Below, one piece after another: positions 41,094 through 49,424 of a stretch of 64,000 bases of DNA. Origin of the DNA: Psychrobacter sp. JCM 18900 (GTDB lineage Bacteria > Pseudomonadota > Gammaproteobacteria > Pseudomonadales > Moraxellaceae); contig NZ_CAJHBL010000007.1 in NCBI RefSeq assembly GCF_904846625.1, forward strand, positions 62,001 to 126,000, in the 5' to 3' direction. Within the stretch, counting starts at the first letter, position 1. Each line of letters opens with the position of its first letter. Below the pieces are notes generated by a model. It did no database searches. It worked only from the letters and a program-made list of their open reading frames with translations, and had not been told where the DNA came from. Made by a program: the position numbers and the translations under genes.

Positions 41094-41453
41094 ATGCGCC
41101 ATCGTAAGAGTGGAGTCAAGCTGGGTCGTACCGGCAGTCATCGTAAGGCAATGTTTCAGAACATGACTAACTCATTATTTGAGCATGAACTGATCAAAAC
41201 AACTTTACCAAAAGCTAAAGAACTACGTCGCGTTGCCGAGCCATTGATCACTATGGCTAAAGAAGACAGCGTTGCTAACCGTCGTTTAGCATTCAGCCGT
41301 ATGCGTAGCAAAGCTATGGTAGGCAAATTATTTGGCACGTTAGGTCCTCGTTACCAGACGCGTCCAGGTGGTTATTTGCGTATCGTAAAATGCGGTTACC
41401 GTGATGGTGACAATGCGCCAATGGCTTATGTAGAATTGGTCGATCGCGACTAG
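41094..41453 (+). CDS. rplQ: 50S ribosomal protein L17
   Basis: L17 is a 50S protein near the tunnel exit. The start [21 protein letters not shown] is at the ATG nine bases after AAGGA; a TTG six bases upstream is in frame but too near that site. The 119 residues end [22 protein letters not shown]. It closes the alpha operon and is followed by a terminator. Confidence 0.98.
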   Translation: MRHRKSGVKLGRTGSHRKAMFQNMTNSLFEHELIKTTLPKAKELRRVAEPLITMAKEDSVANRRLAFSRMRSKAMVGKLFGTLGPRYQTRPGGYLRIVKCGYRDGDNAPMAYVELVDRD

Positions 41454-41477
41454 TTTTACACCTAAGACATATTCCAT

Positions 41478-41511
41478 AAAAAAGCTCCAATGCAATTGGA
41501 GCTTTTTTTTT
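41478..41511. terminator. Terminator of the ribosomal block
   Basis: AGCTCCAA (41483-41490) pairs with TTGGAGCT (41496-41503) around a 5-base loop, with an A run before and eight or nine T residues after. It ends the alpha operon and, read leftward, could also serve transcripts coming from yciO. Confidence 0.9.
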
Positions 41512-41584
41512 GTCTTAAATTTGACTAAATATACTAGTAGCTGTTTAGGGCAATAACTGGCTATTTAGAACAATAACTAGCTGT

Positions 41585-42205
41585 TTAGAGTAATAACGAA
41601 TCGACATCAGCCGCACCTTGCCTGATAACTTCAGGAACGCTGCTAGTCATATCTACGATAGTAGTAAGCTTGGTTGTCTTTATACCTGCATTGATTAGTC
41701 CATCAATTTGGTTACCTAGTAAGTCTTCAATCTCAAATGGGTCATCCAAAATATCGTCTCGATTAGGCAAAATCAGTGAGCTGGTTAAGATAGGTTCATC
41801 CATCGCTTCTAATAATGCTTGAGCAATGGGGTTACTAGGTACACGAATACCAATGGTTTTTTTCTTTGCATGCGCCAGTTTTTTCGGTACGTCTTTGGTG
41901 GCAGTAAGAATAAAAGTAATTGGGGCAGGGGTGTGGGCTTTCAGCTGTTTAAATTGCACATTATCAACTGTTGCATAATTGGCAATTTCGCTTAGGTCGC
42001 GGCATAGTAAGGTAAATTGATGCTTATCATCGAGTTCACGGATTTGCTTAAGCTTCGCTAGCGCATCCTTTGCACCCAAACGGCAACCAAAAGCGTAACT
42101 GGTATCCGTTGGATAAATAATTAACTGATCTCTGCGCAATAGGTCAGCGGCTTGCTCAATGAGGCGTGGCTGCGGATTATCGGGATGAATATAGAAGACT
42201 TCCAT
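41585..42205 (-). CDS. yciO: YciO/TsaC family protein (threonylcarbamoyl-AMP synthase-like)
   Basis: The family comprises TsaC/Sua5, which makes threonylcarbamoyl-AMP for tRNA t6A modification, and its paralogue YciO, whose cellular role is less certain. The 206-residue length and the opening MEVFYIHPDNPQPRLIEQAADLLRR match E. coli YciO specifically. The family core reads IIYPTDTSYAFGCR, KHQFTLLCRDLSEIANYA and IGIRVPSNPIAQALLEAM. The last part (TTIVDMTSSVPEVIRQGAAD) is also typical. It is convergent with rplQ. Confidence 0.9.
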   Translation of the reverse strand: MEVFYIHPDNPQPRLIEQAADLLRRDQLIIYPTDTSYAFGCRLGAKDALAKLKQIRELDDKHQFTLLCRDLSEIANYATVDNVQFKQLKAHTPAPITFILTATKDVPKKLAHAKKKTIGIRVPSNPIAQALLEAMDEPILTSSLILPNRDDILDDPFEIEDLLGNQIDGLINAGIKTTKLTTIVDMTSSVPEVIRQGAADVDSLLL

Positions 42206-42437
42206 AATGGTTCCTTATTTTATAATTATTGGTTTTTAATTGAGACAAATTTTTCATTAATTAGATGTGTTTCAATCACTAGATATATTAGAAAAACTAT
42301 TCTAGAACTAAATCAGATCGATATCTTCGAAATACTACTTCAGTCAATAGTATAGCTCAAAGCAGATATAAGTTTAGTGGCAAGGCGTTACCAACCGTAG
42401 AAAATCGTTAATAAGTAGGGAAGCTCAGTAATTTAAA

Positions 42438-43181
42438 CTAAGCGCTGATCTGAGATGAAGAAGTGCAAGCACTAAGTAACGCAGTCAATAATGTCTTAGC
42501 GTCACGTGGTAGAGTATGAGGTTTGGCTATATAGCTTTGGACTTGCTGATAGACATCACTAGCAAAGGTGCTACTACTAGTGTCGAAGTCGGCAAACAAG
42601 TTATCTTGTGAGACTTGGAAATTTCGTCCACACGCCAAGGTGAACAAACACTCTAATGCTTGAGGTTTGATTTCTACACGCTCAAATGCCTGCTGCTGAG
42701 CCGCTGATCGTCCATCTGGGGCATACCAGTAGCCAAAGTCAGATAGCTGTCTACGAGTGTCACCAGCCACGCACCAATGACTCAGCTCATGCAGAGCACT
42801 GGCAAAAAATCCATGAGCAAATTCAATTCGAGCGGGTTCATTATCTTGAGCTGGAAAATACTCGGGTTCATCATTGCTACGAGCCAATATAACTTCCTGA
42901 TTAGCGAACAAAGTATTAAATAGCTGTATGAGCCAATCGGTAGCTAATCGTTCGCTATCAATTATCAATTCTGCTGTGTGAGTATTATCAGATTGAGTAG
43001 TAGACAACTCTTGCCACTGACTTCTTAATTCGTTTAAATACTCATCTTTATCGAAGCACAGTCTATTATTAGGAACATTTTCAGTATGACCCCTTAATTG
43101 AATAAGCTGTTGTAGCAACGAACTTGCTTCAGCAGGAGGAAGTAAGTCAGAAAAATTAATTTTATTATCGGATAGATTCAT
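42438..43181 (-). CDS. epmC: Elongation factor P hydroxylase
   Basis: EpmC (YfcM) hydroxylates the lysyl-lysine modification on elongation factor P, the last step of a pathway that also uses EpmA and EpmB. The core matches E. coli YfcM: RIEFAHGFFASALHELSHWCVAGDTRRQLSDFGYWYAPDGR, with the HExxH-like HELSH metal site. FERVEIKPQALECLFTLACGRNFQVSQDNLFADF follows. The protein is 247 residues, longer than E. coli YfcM (182), mostly because of an extra N-terminal region of about 70 residues with no recognised motif. epmA and epmB are not in the window. Confidence 0.88.
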   Translation of the reverse strand: MNLSDNKINFSDLLPPAEASSLLQQLIQLRGHTENVPNNRLCFDKDEYLNELRSQWQELSTTQSDNTHTAELIIDSERLATDWLIQLFNTLFANQEVILARSNDEPEYFPAQDNEPARIEFAHGFFASALHELSHWCVAGDTRRQLSDFGYWYAPDGRSAAQQQAFERVEIKPQALECLFTLACGRNFQVSQDNLFADFDTSSSTFASDVYQQVQSYIAKPHTLPRDAKTLLTALLSACTSSSQISA

Positions 43182-43362
43182 AGAGAAGACATTGACTTAA
43201 TAAATACTAAAGACAAAAAACTTTAGGTAAAAGGTAAGTAGTAGAAGAGCTTAAACAAATTTACTACCAAAAAATCTTAACATACTAGCGCTAGCAGAAT
43301 ATGGCACTTTCCGTTAGTATGGCAGGCAATATTATACACCGTTTTTATGAATGAGGCCGCGC

Positions 43363-43956
43363 ATGTCAAGCACTCCAGAAACTAAACCGTCAGCACCTCA
43401 CGCTGACAATAAAAAAGCGCCTGTATCTACTGGCATGCCTGAGCACATCTCCTTAGATAAGTGGGCAGACACTGGTTACGAATGGTCAGGAGAGGTCAAG
43501 CCAAGCTCGTTTGATCGTCTTGCTACTACTTTGAGTACTGAACATGAGCAGTCAGACATGCAGCTCAACGCTAACTTGTATCGTCGTAACAACGTCTTGC
43601 ATTTAGCATTTACTTTGACAGGTGATGTTTGGCTAACTTGTCAGCGCTGTTTACAACCAATCGCTATAGACTTATCTGATGATTATGACATCGCGCTACT
43701 CGAAAACGATAGTCAGGTTCGTTTAGTCAAAGATGAACAAGATTATTTATTACTGGATGAAATCGTTACCGAGCAATCTCCAGAGCGTCTGTTACCATTT
43801 AAAAAGTTGGTAGAAGACGAAATCTTGCTTAAAACCCCGATGGCGCCAAAGCATGACGATTGTGAGATGTCCGTTGAGCAGTTTGGCGAGATACCAGAGG
43901 AAGAGGAAGGTGAAAATCCTTTTGCTGCTTTAGCCTCGCTAAAAGGCAAACTATAA
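43363..43956 (+). CDS. yceD: YceD family (DUF177) protein, 23S rRNA accumulation protein
   Basis: YceD proteins are required for normal 23S rRNA levels in some bacteria and plants, and the gene is almost always next to rpmF, as here. I start at this ATG because TGAGG lies six bases upstream; an in-frame ATG 12 bases earlier is possible. The 197 residues show the family motif LTCQRCLQPIAIDLSDDYDIALLE. The C-terminal acidic region contains DEIVTEQSPERLLPFKKLVEDEILLKTPMAPKHDDC and ends NPFAALASLKGKL. Confidence 0.93.
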   Translation: MSSTPETKPSAPHADNKKAPVSTGMPEHISLDKWADTGYEWSGEVKPSSFDRLATTLSTEHEQSDMQLNANLYRRNNVLHLAFTLTGDVWLTCQRCLQPIAIDLSDDYDIALLENDSQVRLVKDEQDYLLLDEIVTEQSPERLLPFKKLVEDEILLKTPMAPKHDDCEMSVEQFGEIPEEEEGENPFAALASLKGKL

Positions 43957-44274
43957 GCGCCAAAATTATCTACTCGATGCATTTAAAAAGCTTTTTATCA
44001 GCTTTGTACAGAAGAGTGCGAGGCAGGGCTTTATTAATTTAATAAACATGCGTATAATGTCCGGTTTATTGCATTCGAGCAACCTGTTGCTTGCTGATAG
44101 AAACTGACTGGGTAAATTTTTTATAGAATTCAGCCTTGGTCAGTGCTTTATGTGAGTGGCAATCTATTTAACTAATGATGCTTAAGACTTAGGTTGTTGT
44201 GATTATATAGCCTCTGTCAGTATCGACTTAAGCTGAATTTCAAGCTTATCCCTTTTAAGTATAGGAGCTATATC
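43957..44274 (+). promoter_or_regulatory. yceD-rpmF intergenic region with candidate promoter
   Basis: These 318 bases have no gene. A perfect TATAAT (44053-44058) in CGTATAATG gives a likely -10 for rpmF; the -35 region is poor (TTTATT, 44030-44035). A small hairpin (AGCAA...TTGCT) lies near 44078-44093. The long leader of about 210 bases upstream of rpmF may carry regulation, but I see no known element. Confidence 0.4.
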
Positions 44275-44457
44275 ATGGCTGTTCAAAAAAGTCGTAAAAG
44301 CCGTTCTCGTCGTGACATGCGCCGTTCACATCACCGTATGGAAATTGCTGAACTAAGCGTAGATGCTACTACTGGTGAAAAACATCGTCGTCATCACATG
44401 ACTAAAGATGGTTTCTACCGTGGTCGTCAACTGTTCAAAGTCAGCCAAGACGCCTAA
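44275..44457 (+). CDS. rpmF: 50S ribosomal protein L32
   Basis: L32 is a small 50S protein. The 60 residues begin [30 protein letters not shown]. The zinc-type Cys pairs are absent, so this is the Cys-free form. AGGAGC precedes the ATG. In many bacteria plsX and fabH follow rpmF; here two terminators and then fabD follow instead. Confidence 0.98.
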   Translation: MAVQKSRKSRSRRDMRRSHHRMEIAELSVDATTGEKHRRHHMTKDGFYRGRQLFKVSQDA

Positions 44458-44478
44458 GACATTGGCTCTATGATAGCT

Positions 44479-44525
44479 TAGGCGAAGGTAATAATAGTAC
44501 TGGTGACTATTATTGTTTTTGCCTA
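44479..44525 (+). terminator. Terminator after rpmF (first of two)
   Basis: A long interrupted stem joins TAGGC (44479-44483) to GCCTA (44521-44525) and AATAATAGT (44490-44498) to ACTATTATT (44506-44514), with a T-rich stretch before the closing arm. The whole structure lies 25 bases past the rpmF stop. Confidence 0.6.
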
Positions 44526-44555
44526 GTTATTATTAGTCAATAAGCTTTGAGCTAA

Positions 44556-44612
44556 AAAAAGCCAAGTTATTTCGCTATCATATATTATGTGGCTGGATAA
44601 CTTGGCTTTTTG
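44556..44612. terminator. Second terminator between rpmF and fabD
   Basis: AGCCAAGTTAT (44560-44570) pairs perfectly over 11 bp with ATAACTTGGCT (44597-44607) around a 26-base loop, with A residues before and T residues after. Together with the preceding hairpin it isolates rpmF from the fab genes. Confidence 0.75.
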
Positions 44613-44674
44613 TTATTTATAACTAGACTTATTGTTTAATTCGCTTGTTATTTTTAGTAGATTTAAAAATGTGC

Positions 44675-44767
44675 TGATATAATCTGCTCCTTTAATTTGG
44701 GCAGCGTTACTCTTGCTGTTTGGTTTGCATCCGCTATGATAATAGTGTCTGTCAGTGTATAGTTTAC
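44675..44767 (+). promoter_or_regulatory. Candidate fabD promoter and half operator
   Basis: A TATAAT word in GCTGATATAATC (about 44677-44682) gives a possible -10, some 200 bases before fabD. TAGTTTAC at 44760-44767 equals one arm of the dyad found at accD and acpP, but the other arm is not recognisable here. It may be a weak or chance half-site. Confidence 0.3.
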
Positions 44768-44882
44768 TGACAATCCGTTTTCTTGCATAAATACTTGAAG
44801 TAGCGGCTTTGTATAACATCTAATAATATAATACCCCCCATTGTTTTTAGGGATATTTCTAATCAGATAAGGAATATTGGTT

Positions 44883-45851
44883 ATGGCTTCTGTACCCGAT
44901 ATGGTAAAAAAGCAACCCGCTCGTATCGCGGTCATTTTTCCTGGACAAGGATCTCAAGCAGTCGCAATGACGAGTGAGCTTGCCGAAATCTATCCAGAGA
45001 TACGTGATACATTTACCGAAGCGAGTGATGCGCTTGGTGAGGATTTGTGGGCAATCTGTCAGGACGAAGAAAAACTCAATCAAACCCAATATACTCAGCC
45101 TGCGCTTTTGACAGCTAGTATTGCTATTTGGCGTGTCTTACAACAAAAAATAGAAGAGACGCCTTGTTATTTAGCTGGTCACTCTCTAGGCGAGTACAGT
45201 GCCCTTTGTGCTGCCAATGTGATATCGCTGGGTGATGCAGTCACTTTAGTACATAAGCGCGGTCAGTTGATGCAAGAGGCCGTTGTAGGTGTCGATACTG
45301 CTATGGCTGCAGTACTAGGACTAGAAGATAACCGAGTCGAAAACTTGTGTGAGCAAGCAACCGAACACGTTGATGATGCGGTAGTCGGTGCGGCCAATTT
45401 TAATAGTCCAGGACAAGTGGTTATCTCGGGTAACGCTGCTGGTGTTAATGCTGTTATTGATAAAGTCAAAAATACTGGCAAAAAATCTGTTCCTCTAAAA
45501 GTGAGTGTGCCGTCTCATTGCGCCCTTATGGAACCTGCCAGTAATGCATTGGCTGAGATACTAGCGGGTATCAAGTTTGATCAGGCAACCATTCCTGTTA
45601 TACAAAATCGCTATGCGCGCGTCGAAACCAGTGCGGTCGGTATCAAGCAAGCATTGACTGAACAGCTGAGCGAGCCAGTACTGTGGTCAAAAACTATGCA
45701 AGAGCTAGCTGATAAGCAAATTAATATCTTAATCGAATGCGGCAGTGGTAATGTACTGAGCAATTTGGCGAAGCGTCAGGCGCAGCCAATCGCCAGCTAT
45801 CCTACTGACAAGCCTGCCCGTCTAGAAAAATTATTGGAGGTGTTATCATGA
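44883..45851 (+). CDS. fabD: Malonyl-CoA:ACP transacylase
   Basis: FabD moves malonyl from CoA to acyl carrier protein, loading the extender unit for fatty acid synthesis. The start follows AAGGAA by nine bases; an in-frame TTG six bases upstream is less suitable. The 322 residues contain IFPGQGSQAVAM near 18-29 and the nucleophile Ser101 in GHSLGEYSAL. The catalytic His lies near residue 208 in VPSHCALM, and the C-terminal ECGSGNVLSNLAKR is typical. The stop overlaps fabG by four bases, so the two are co-translated. Confidence 0.97.
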   Translation: MASVPDMVKKQPARIAVIFPGQGSQAVAMTSELAEIYPEIRDTFTEASDALGEDLWAICQDEEKLNQTQYTQPALLTASIAIWRVLQQKIEETPCYLAGHSLGEYSALCAANVISLGDAVTLVHKRGQLMQEAVVGVDTAMAAVLGLEDNRVENLCEQATEHVDDAVVGAANFNSPGQVVISGNAAGVNAVIDKVKNTGKKSVPLKVSVPSHCALMEPASNALAEILAGIKFDQATIPVIQNRYARVETSAVGIKQALTEQLSEPVLWSKTMQELADKQINILIECGSGNVLSNLAKRQAQPIASYPTDKPARLEKLLEVLS

Positions 45852-46576
45852 GCCGTACGATTACATTAGTGACTGGCGCTAGCCGAGGTATTGGCAAAGC
45901 AGTGGCCAAACGTTTTGCCAAAGAAGGACATTTTGTCATCGGAACTGCGACCACTGAAAAGGGCGCAGAGCTTATCGATGACTACCTTCATGACACTGGT
46001 GGTATTGGTCGTGTTTTAGACGTACGTGATACTGCTCAAATTGATAAATTATTTGAAGAGATCGAAAGCGTTTATGGCGCGGTACAAGTATTGGTTAACA
46101 ATGCAGGTATCACTCAAGATGGCCTACTGATGCGCATGAAAGATGAAGATTGGGAAAATGTCATCGATACCAATTTGACCTCAGTATATCGCATGAGCAA
46201 ACGTGCTGTACGCGGTATGATGAAAGCACGCCGTGGCCGTATTATCAACATTACCTCTGTCGTCGCTCAAATGGGCAATGCTGGGCAATCTAACTATGCG
46301 GCGACCAAAGCTGGCGTAGAAGGGTTTAGCCGTACGCTTGCACGTGAGATTGGTTCACGCCAAGTGACCATCAACTGCGTGGCACCAGGCTTGATTGAAA
46401 CGGATATGACAGATGAGCTTGATGAGCGCCTATTGAACTCTATGTTAGATGCTGTGCCTATCAGTCGTCTTGGTCAGCCAGAAGACATCGCTGCAGCGGT
46501 ACATTTCTTGGCTAGCGACGAGGCCAGCTATATTACAGGTGCTGTCATTCCTGTCAATGGCGGCATGTATATGTAG
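45848..46576 (+). CDS. fabG: 3-oxoacyl-ACP reductase
   Basis: FabG reduces 3-oxoacyl-ACP with NADPH in each elongation round. This short-chain dehydrogenase of 242 residues has the cofactor motif TGASRGIG (9-16), NNAG near 84-87, and the catalytic residues S137, Y150 and K154 in ITSVVAQMGNAGQSNYAATKAG. GAGGTG precedes the ATG within the end of fabD. acpP follows after 270 bases with its own promoters. Confidence 0.97.
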   Translation: MSRTITLVTGASRGIGKAVAKRFAKEGHFVIGTATTEKGAELIDDYLHDTGGIGRVLDVRDTAQIDKLFEEIESVYGAVQVLVNNAGITQDGLLMRMKDEDWENVIDTNLTSVYRMSKRAVRGMMKARRGRIINITSVVAQMGNAGQSNYAATKAGVEGFSRTLAREIGSRQVTINCVAPGLIETDMTDELDERLLNSMLDAVPISRLGQPEDIAAAVHFLASDEASYITGAVIPVNGGMYM

Positions 46577-46599
46577 TCAATATACGAGCGTTACATAGT

Positions 46600-46652
46600 T
46601 ATAATAAAAAACTGTGTGAACGAGTGTAAACTATAATAAAGGGTGCTATAAT
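46600..46652 (+). promoter_or_regulatory. acpP promoter region with fatty-acid type operator
   Basis: Three TATAAT words stand at 46600-46605, 46632-46637 and 46647-46652. Between the first two lies GTGAACGAGTGTAAAC (46616-46631), a dyad of the form GTNNAC-4-GTAAAC. Its right half, ACGAGTGTAAACTA, is identical to 14 bases at the accD operator. The site abuts the second -10 and overlaps the -35 position of the third, so binding would block transcription of acpP. Confidence 0.5.
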
Positions 46653-46670
46653 GACGGATACTTTTGAGTC

Positions 46671-46700
46671 AAAGCCCTGTATGATAACAGGGCTTTATTA
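46671..46700 (+). terminator. Hairpin in the acpP leader, possible attenuator or fabG terminator
   Basis: AAAGCCCTGT (46671-46680) pairs perfectly with ACAGGGCTTT (46687-46696) around a 6-base loop, followed by only ATTA and not a T run. It lies about 20 bases downstream of the last candidate -10, so it is at the beginning of the acpP transcript and may stabilise the mRNA or act as a weak terminator. Confidence 0.45.
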
Positions 46701-46846
46701 GACATCAGACAAACTGTATAACATGTCATAGAGTACTCAGACAGCATTGCTGGTCTGGCAAACGCATTTTATATACCATGCTATAGCGTTAAATAAGGCG
46801 ATATAGCAGTTTATTAAAAATAATAGATGATAACGGAGTGATCTAC

Positions 46847-47083
46847 ATGAGTAATGATATCGAGCTAAGAGTAAAAGCAGCAGTAGCTGAGCAACTAGGT
46901 ATGAATGTTGAAGACATCAACAACGATGCTTCATTCATGGAAGACCTAGGTGCAGATTCTTTAGACCTAGTTGAATTGGTTATGTCATTTGAAAGTGATT
47001 TTGGTATCACTATTCCTGATGAAGATTCTGCAGAATTGACTACTGTTCAAAAAGCAATTGATTACGTACAAGCCCAACTATAA
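46847..47083 (+). CDS. acpP: Acyl carrier protein
   Basis: ACP carries growing fatty acyl chains on a phosphopantetheine arm. The attachment Ser38 is in [15 protein letters not shown]. The 78 residues begin [21 protein letters not shown] use the ATG after CGGAG rather than the upstream in-frame GTG, which overlaps that site. fabF, which often follows acpP, is absent; a terminator follows instead. Confidence 0.98.
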   Translation: MSNDIELRVKAAVAEQLGMNVEDINNDASFMEDLGADSLDLVELVMSFESDFGITIPDEDSAELTTVQKAIDYVQAQL

Positions 47084-47108
47084 TTTGCTACTTATTGAGC
47101 AGATTTAT

Positions 47109-47143
47109 AATGCCGCTTATCTGATTAGATAGGCGGTTTTTTT
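47109..47143 (+). terminator. Terminator after acpP
   Basis: CCGCTTATCT (47113-47122) pairs with AGATAGGCGG (47127-47136), one T-G wobble, loop of 4, followed by seven T residues. Confidence 0.92.
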
Positions 47144-47365
47144 ATGGGCGCGTGATTATTATTTTTAAACGCAACAATCGAATTTAACATTGACTACGTC
47201 AATTCAACATTATTCAACATACTATTACTATCTACATCGACTCACTTTATCTATACTCGTAACAGTAAGTCGTAGAAAAAGATGCCAGTTAGACATTTAA
47301 AATATTGTTTGATTGCGTGTTTTATTAAAAGAATGACAAATAATAATATTTCAAGGAGTAGATAT

Positions 47366-47875
47366 ATGGGTATGTTTAGCTTTGCAAAAGATATCGGCGA
47401 TAAGATTTTTAACCGTGATGACGAAAAGCATGATGCTAAGACAGAAACGAAAGCAGATGCTAATACACCAGTACAAAACAGTGAGCCTAGTGCACAATCA
47501 GTTGCTAATATTCTGTTGCGCCGTATTCAGCAGCAGAACCTCAATATTAGTAACCTAAAAATTAAATATAATGGTTCTACAGATACTGCAGAAATCAGTG
47601 GTAATGCTAAAACTCAAGCTGATCGTGAAAAAGCAATTATCGCTATCGGTAACGTGCAAAACGTTGCAAAGGTTATTGATAATATCGATATCGAAGAAGA
47701 TGCACCTGAATCTACGATGTATACGGTGAAGTCTGGTGACAGTTTGTCTAAGATTGCTAAAGAAGTTTATGGTTCATCTGGCGATTATATGAAGATATTC
47801 GAAGCAAACAAGCCAATGTTATCTGATCCAGACAAAATCTATCCAGGTCAAGTACTACGCATTCCTAAGCCATAA
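47366..47875 (+). CDS. kbp: BON and LysM domain protein, potassium-binding protein Kbp-like
   Basis: E. coli Kbp (YgaU) is a soluble protein that binds K+ and helps growth at high external potassium. This 169-residue protein starts MGMFSFAKDIGDKIFN, like YgaU, after a good ribosome binding site AAGGAG; a longer in-frame extension is not supported. A Lys/Asp/Ala-rich linker (20-45) precedes a BON domain (about 48-105, ILLRRIQQQNLNISNLKIKYNGS...AIGNVQNVAKVIDNI). A C-terminal LysM domain follows (about 115-167, YTVKSGDSLSKIAKEVYGSSGDYMKIFEANKPML...YPGQVLRIPKP). No signal peptide. Confidence 0.88.
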   Translation: MGMFSFAKDIGDKIFNRDDEKHDAKTETKADANTPVQNSEPSAQSVANILLRRIQQQNLNISNLKIKYNGSTDTAEISGNAKTQADREKAIIAIGNVQNVAKVIDNIDIEEDAPESTMYTVKSGDSLSKIAKEVYGSSGDYMKIFEANKPMLSDPDKIYPGQVLRIPKP

Positions 47876-47926
47876 TTCTAGAAGAAGCGTATAGAAAAAT
47901 AATACTTTAAATATGATATTCTAATG

Positions 47927-47959
47927 AAAAAAGCCTCTTATTATTAAGAGGCTTTTTTT
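47927..47959. terminator. Bidirectional terminator after kbp
   Basis: AAGCCTCTTA (47931-47940) and TAAGAGGCTT (47945-47954) form a perfect 10-bp stem with a 4-base loop, A run before and T run after. It serves kbp and the converging queG. Confidence 0.92.
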
Positions 47960-48021
47960 ATGTTGTACACTTCAAATAACCATTTTATCTCAGGGATATT
48001 TGATAGTTATAAAGTGATTGG

Positions 48022-49179
48022 TTAATTAGTCGAGTCTAGCTTGTTGTGCTGCTCAGCTAGAGCCCATTCGATATGCTCATCTAGCATGTCATTATGTAAG
48101 GTCAATTTAGATTTTAACTGTTCGACTACTTCTAAGCTAGCATTAGCATTGCCAAGTCCGATAGCGATATTACGTAAAAAATTTACATAGCCAGTGCGTC
48201 TTAGCGGGCTACCTTGAGTGTTCTTCATAAAGTCGGCTTCTTGCCACTGCCATAGTTCAAGCAAGCTACTATTATCCAATCCATGCCTTGGGGCGAAGTC
48301 ATCAACGGTAGTTAGATTGGCATAACGATTCCATGGACAGATTAACTGACAATCATCACAGCCAAAGACCCGATTGCCAATTGCGCGTCTATATTTGGTA
48401 TCGATGACGCCATCATGTTCAATAGTTAAATAAGAAATACAAGCAGAGGCGTTGAGCTCATGGGGCGCTACAATTGCTTGAGTAGGGCATATGTCAATAC
48501 AAGCGCTACAACTACCGCAATGCTCCTTGACTGGTTTGTCATCGGGTAGCTCAAGGCTCAAAAATAGCTCACCGAGTACAAAAAATGAGCCAGCTTGCTT
48601 ATTTATAAGTAATGTATGTTTACCTGTCCAACCGAGACCTGCTGCATCTGCAATAGGCCGCTCAAAGATAGGCGCCGAATCGCTAAAAGGTCTAAACACA
48701 AATTCTTTTTCTGAACCGATATCCAAATGTTGCCATTCAGGTAGCCTTGCTTCTATCTTCAAAGCCAATTGCTTTAAACGGCTACGCATTGTCTTATGGT
48801 AGTCACGCCCTCTTGCATAACGTGCGATGATGCCTCGGTTGGGGTGGTCATTATCAGTAACAGCGCGCGGCGTCGGTGCTTGAGTTAGATAGTCCATACG
48901 GACGCTGATAATGGTTTTTGCGCCCTCGACTAGCTGATCAGGATGAGCACGCAGATCATGATTATTATGCATAAACTTCAGTTGACCCTCATAACCTTTA
49001 TCAAGCCACTTTTGTAGTTGTTCAATCTGCTGAGTAAACAAAGGATGATGCACAGATAAAAAACCACAATCAGCAAATCCTAGTGTCTGTGCTTGTGTTG
49101 TAATCCACTGCTTAACATCTGCAGTGGTTGCAAACACAGTTGGATTGGTAATGGTAATTTTGTTTTTATCAGTAGGCAT
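48022..49179 (-). CDS. queG: Epoxyqueuosine reductase
   Basis: QueG performs the last step of queuosine synthesis, reducing epoxyqueuosine in tRNA with a cobalamin cofactor and two 4Fe-4S clusters. The ferredoxin-type Cys motifs are visible: CGSCSACIDICPTQAI and CDDCQLICPWNRY. The N-terminal domain has ADCGFLSVHHP and YARGRDYHKTMRSRLKQLA. A HEAT-like tail (SPLRRTGYVNFLRNIAIGLGN) binds tRNA. The 385 residues are typical. It is divergent from nnr, a widely conserved neighbour. Confidence 0.96.
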   Translation of the reverse strand: MPTDKNKITITNPTVFATTADVKQWITTQAQTLGFADCGFLSVHHPLFTQQIEQLQKWLDKGYEGQLKFMHNNHDLRAHPDQLVEGAKTIISVRMDYLTQAPTPRAVTDNDHPNRGIIARYARGRDYHKTMRSRLKQLALKIEARLPEWQHLDIGSEKEFVFRPFSDSAPIFERPIADAAGLGWTGKHTLLINKQAGSFFVLGELFLSLELPDDKPVKEHCGSCSACIDICPTQAIVAPHELNASACISYLTIEHDGVIDTKYRRAIGNRVFGCDDCQLICPWNRYANLTTVDDFAPRHGLDNSSLLELWQWQEADFMKNTQGSPLRRTGYVNFLRNIAIGLGNANASLEVVEQLKSKLTLHNDMLDEHIEWALAEQHNKLDSTN

Positions 49180-49424
49180 AGATAGTAGGTGCTTATTAGA
49201 TGGTTTTCTCGTTTGTTTTAATCAGATTATTCATATCTGACAATCAGAGATAATGTAAATACGGCTATGATAAGCCAGTGAGCAATGAGTGCAAGTATAA
49301 AAGAAAATAAACTCATATTCATATTGATACATAAGTCGAGGTAAGCTTTTGCTAAGCTGATATGAGAAATGAGCAACCAAATTTAGATAAAATAAAAAAT
49401 GAGTAGAAACACCAAGGATAAGTT

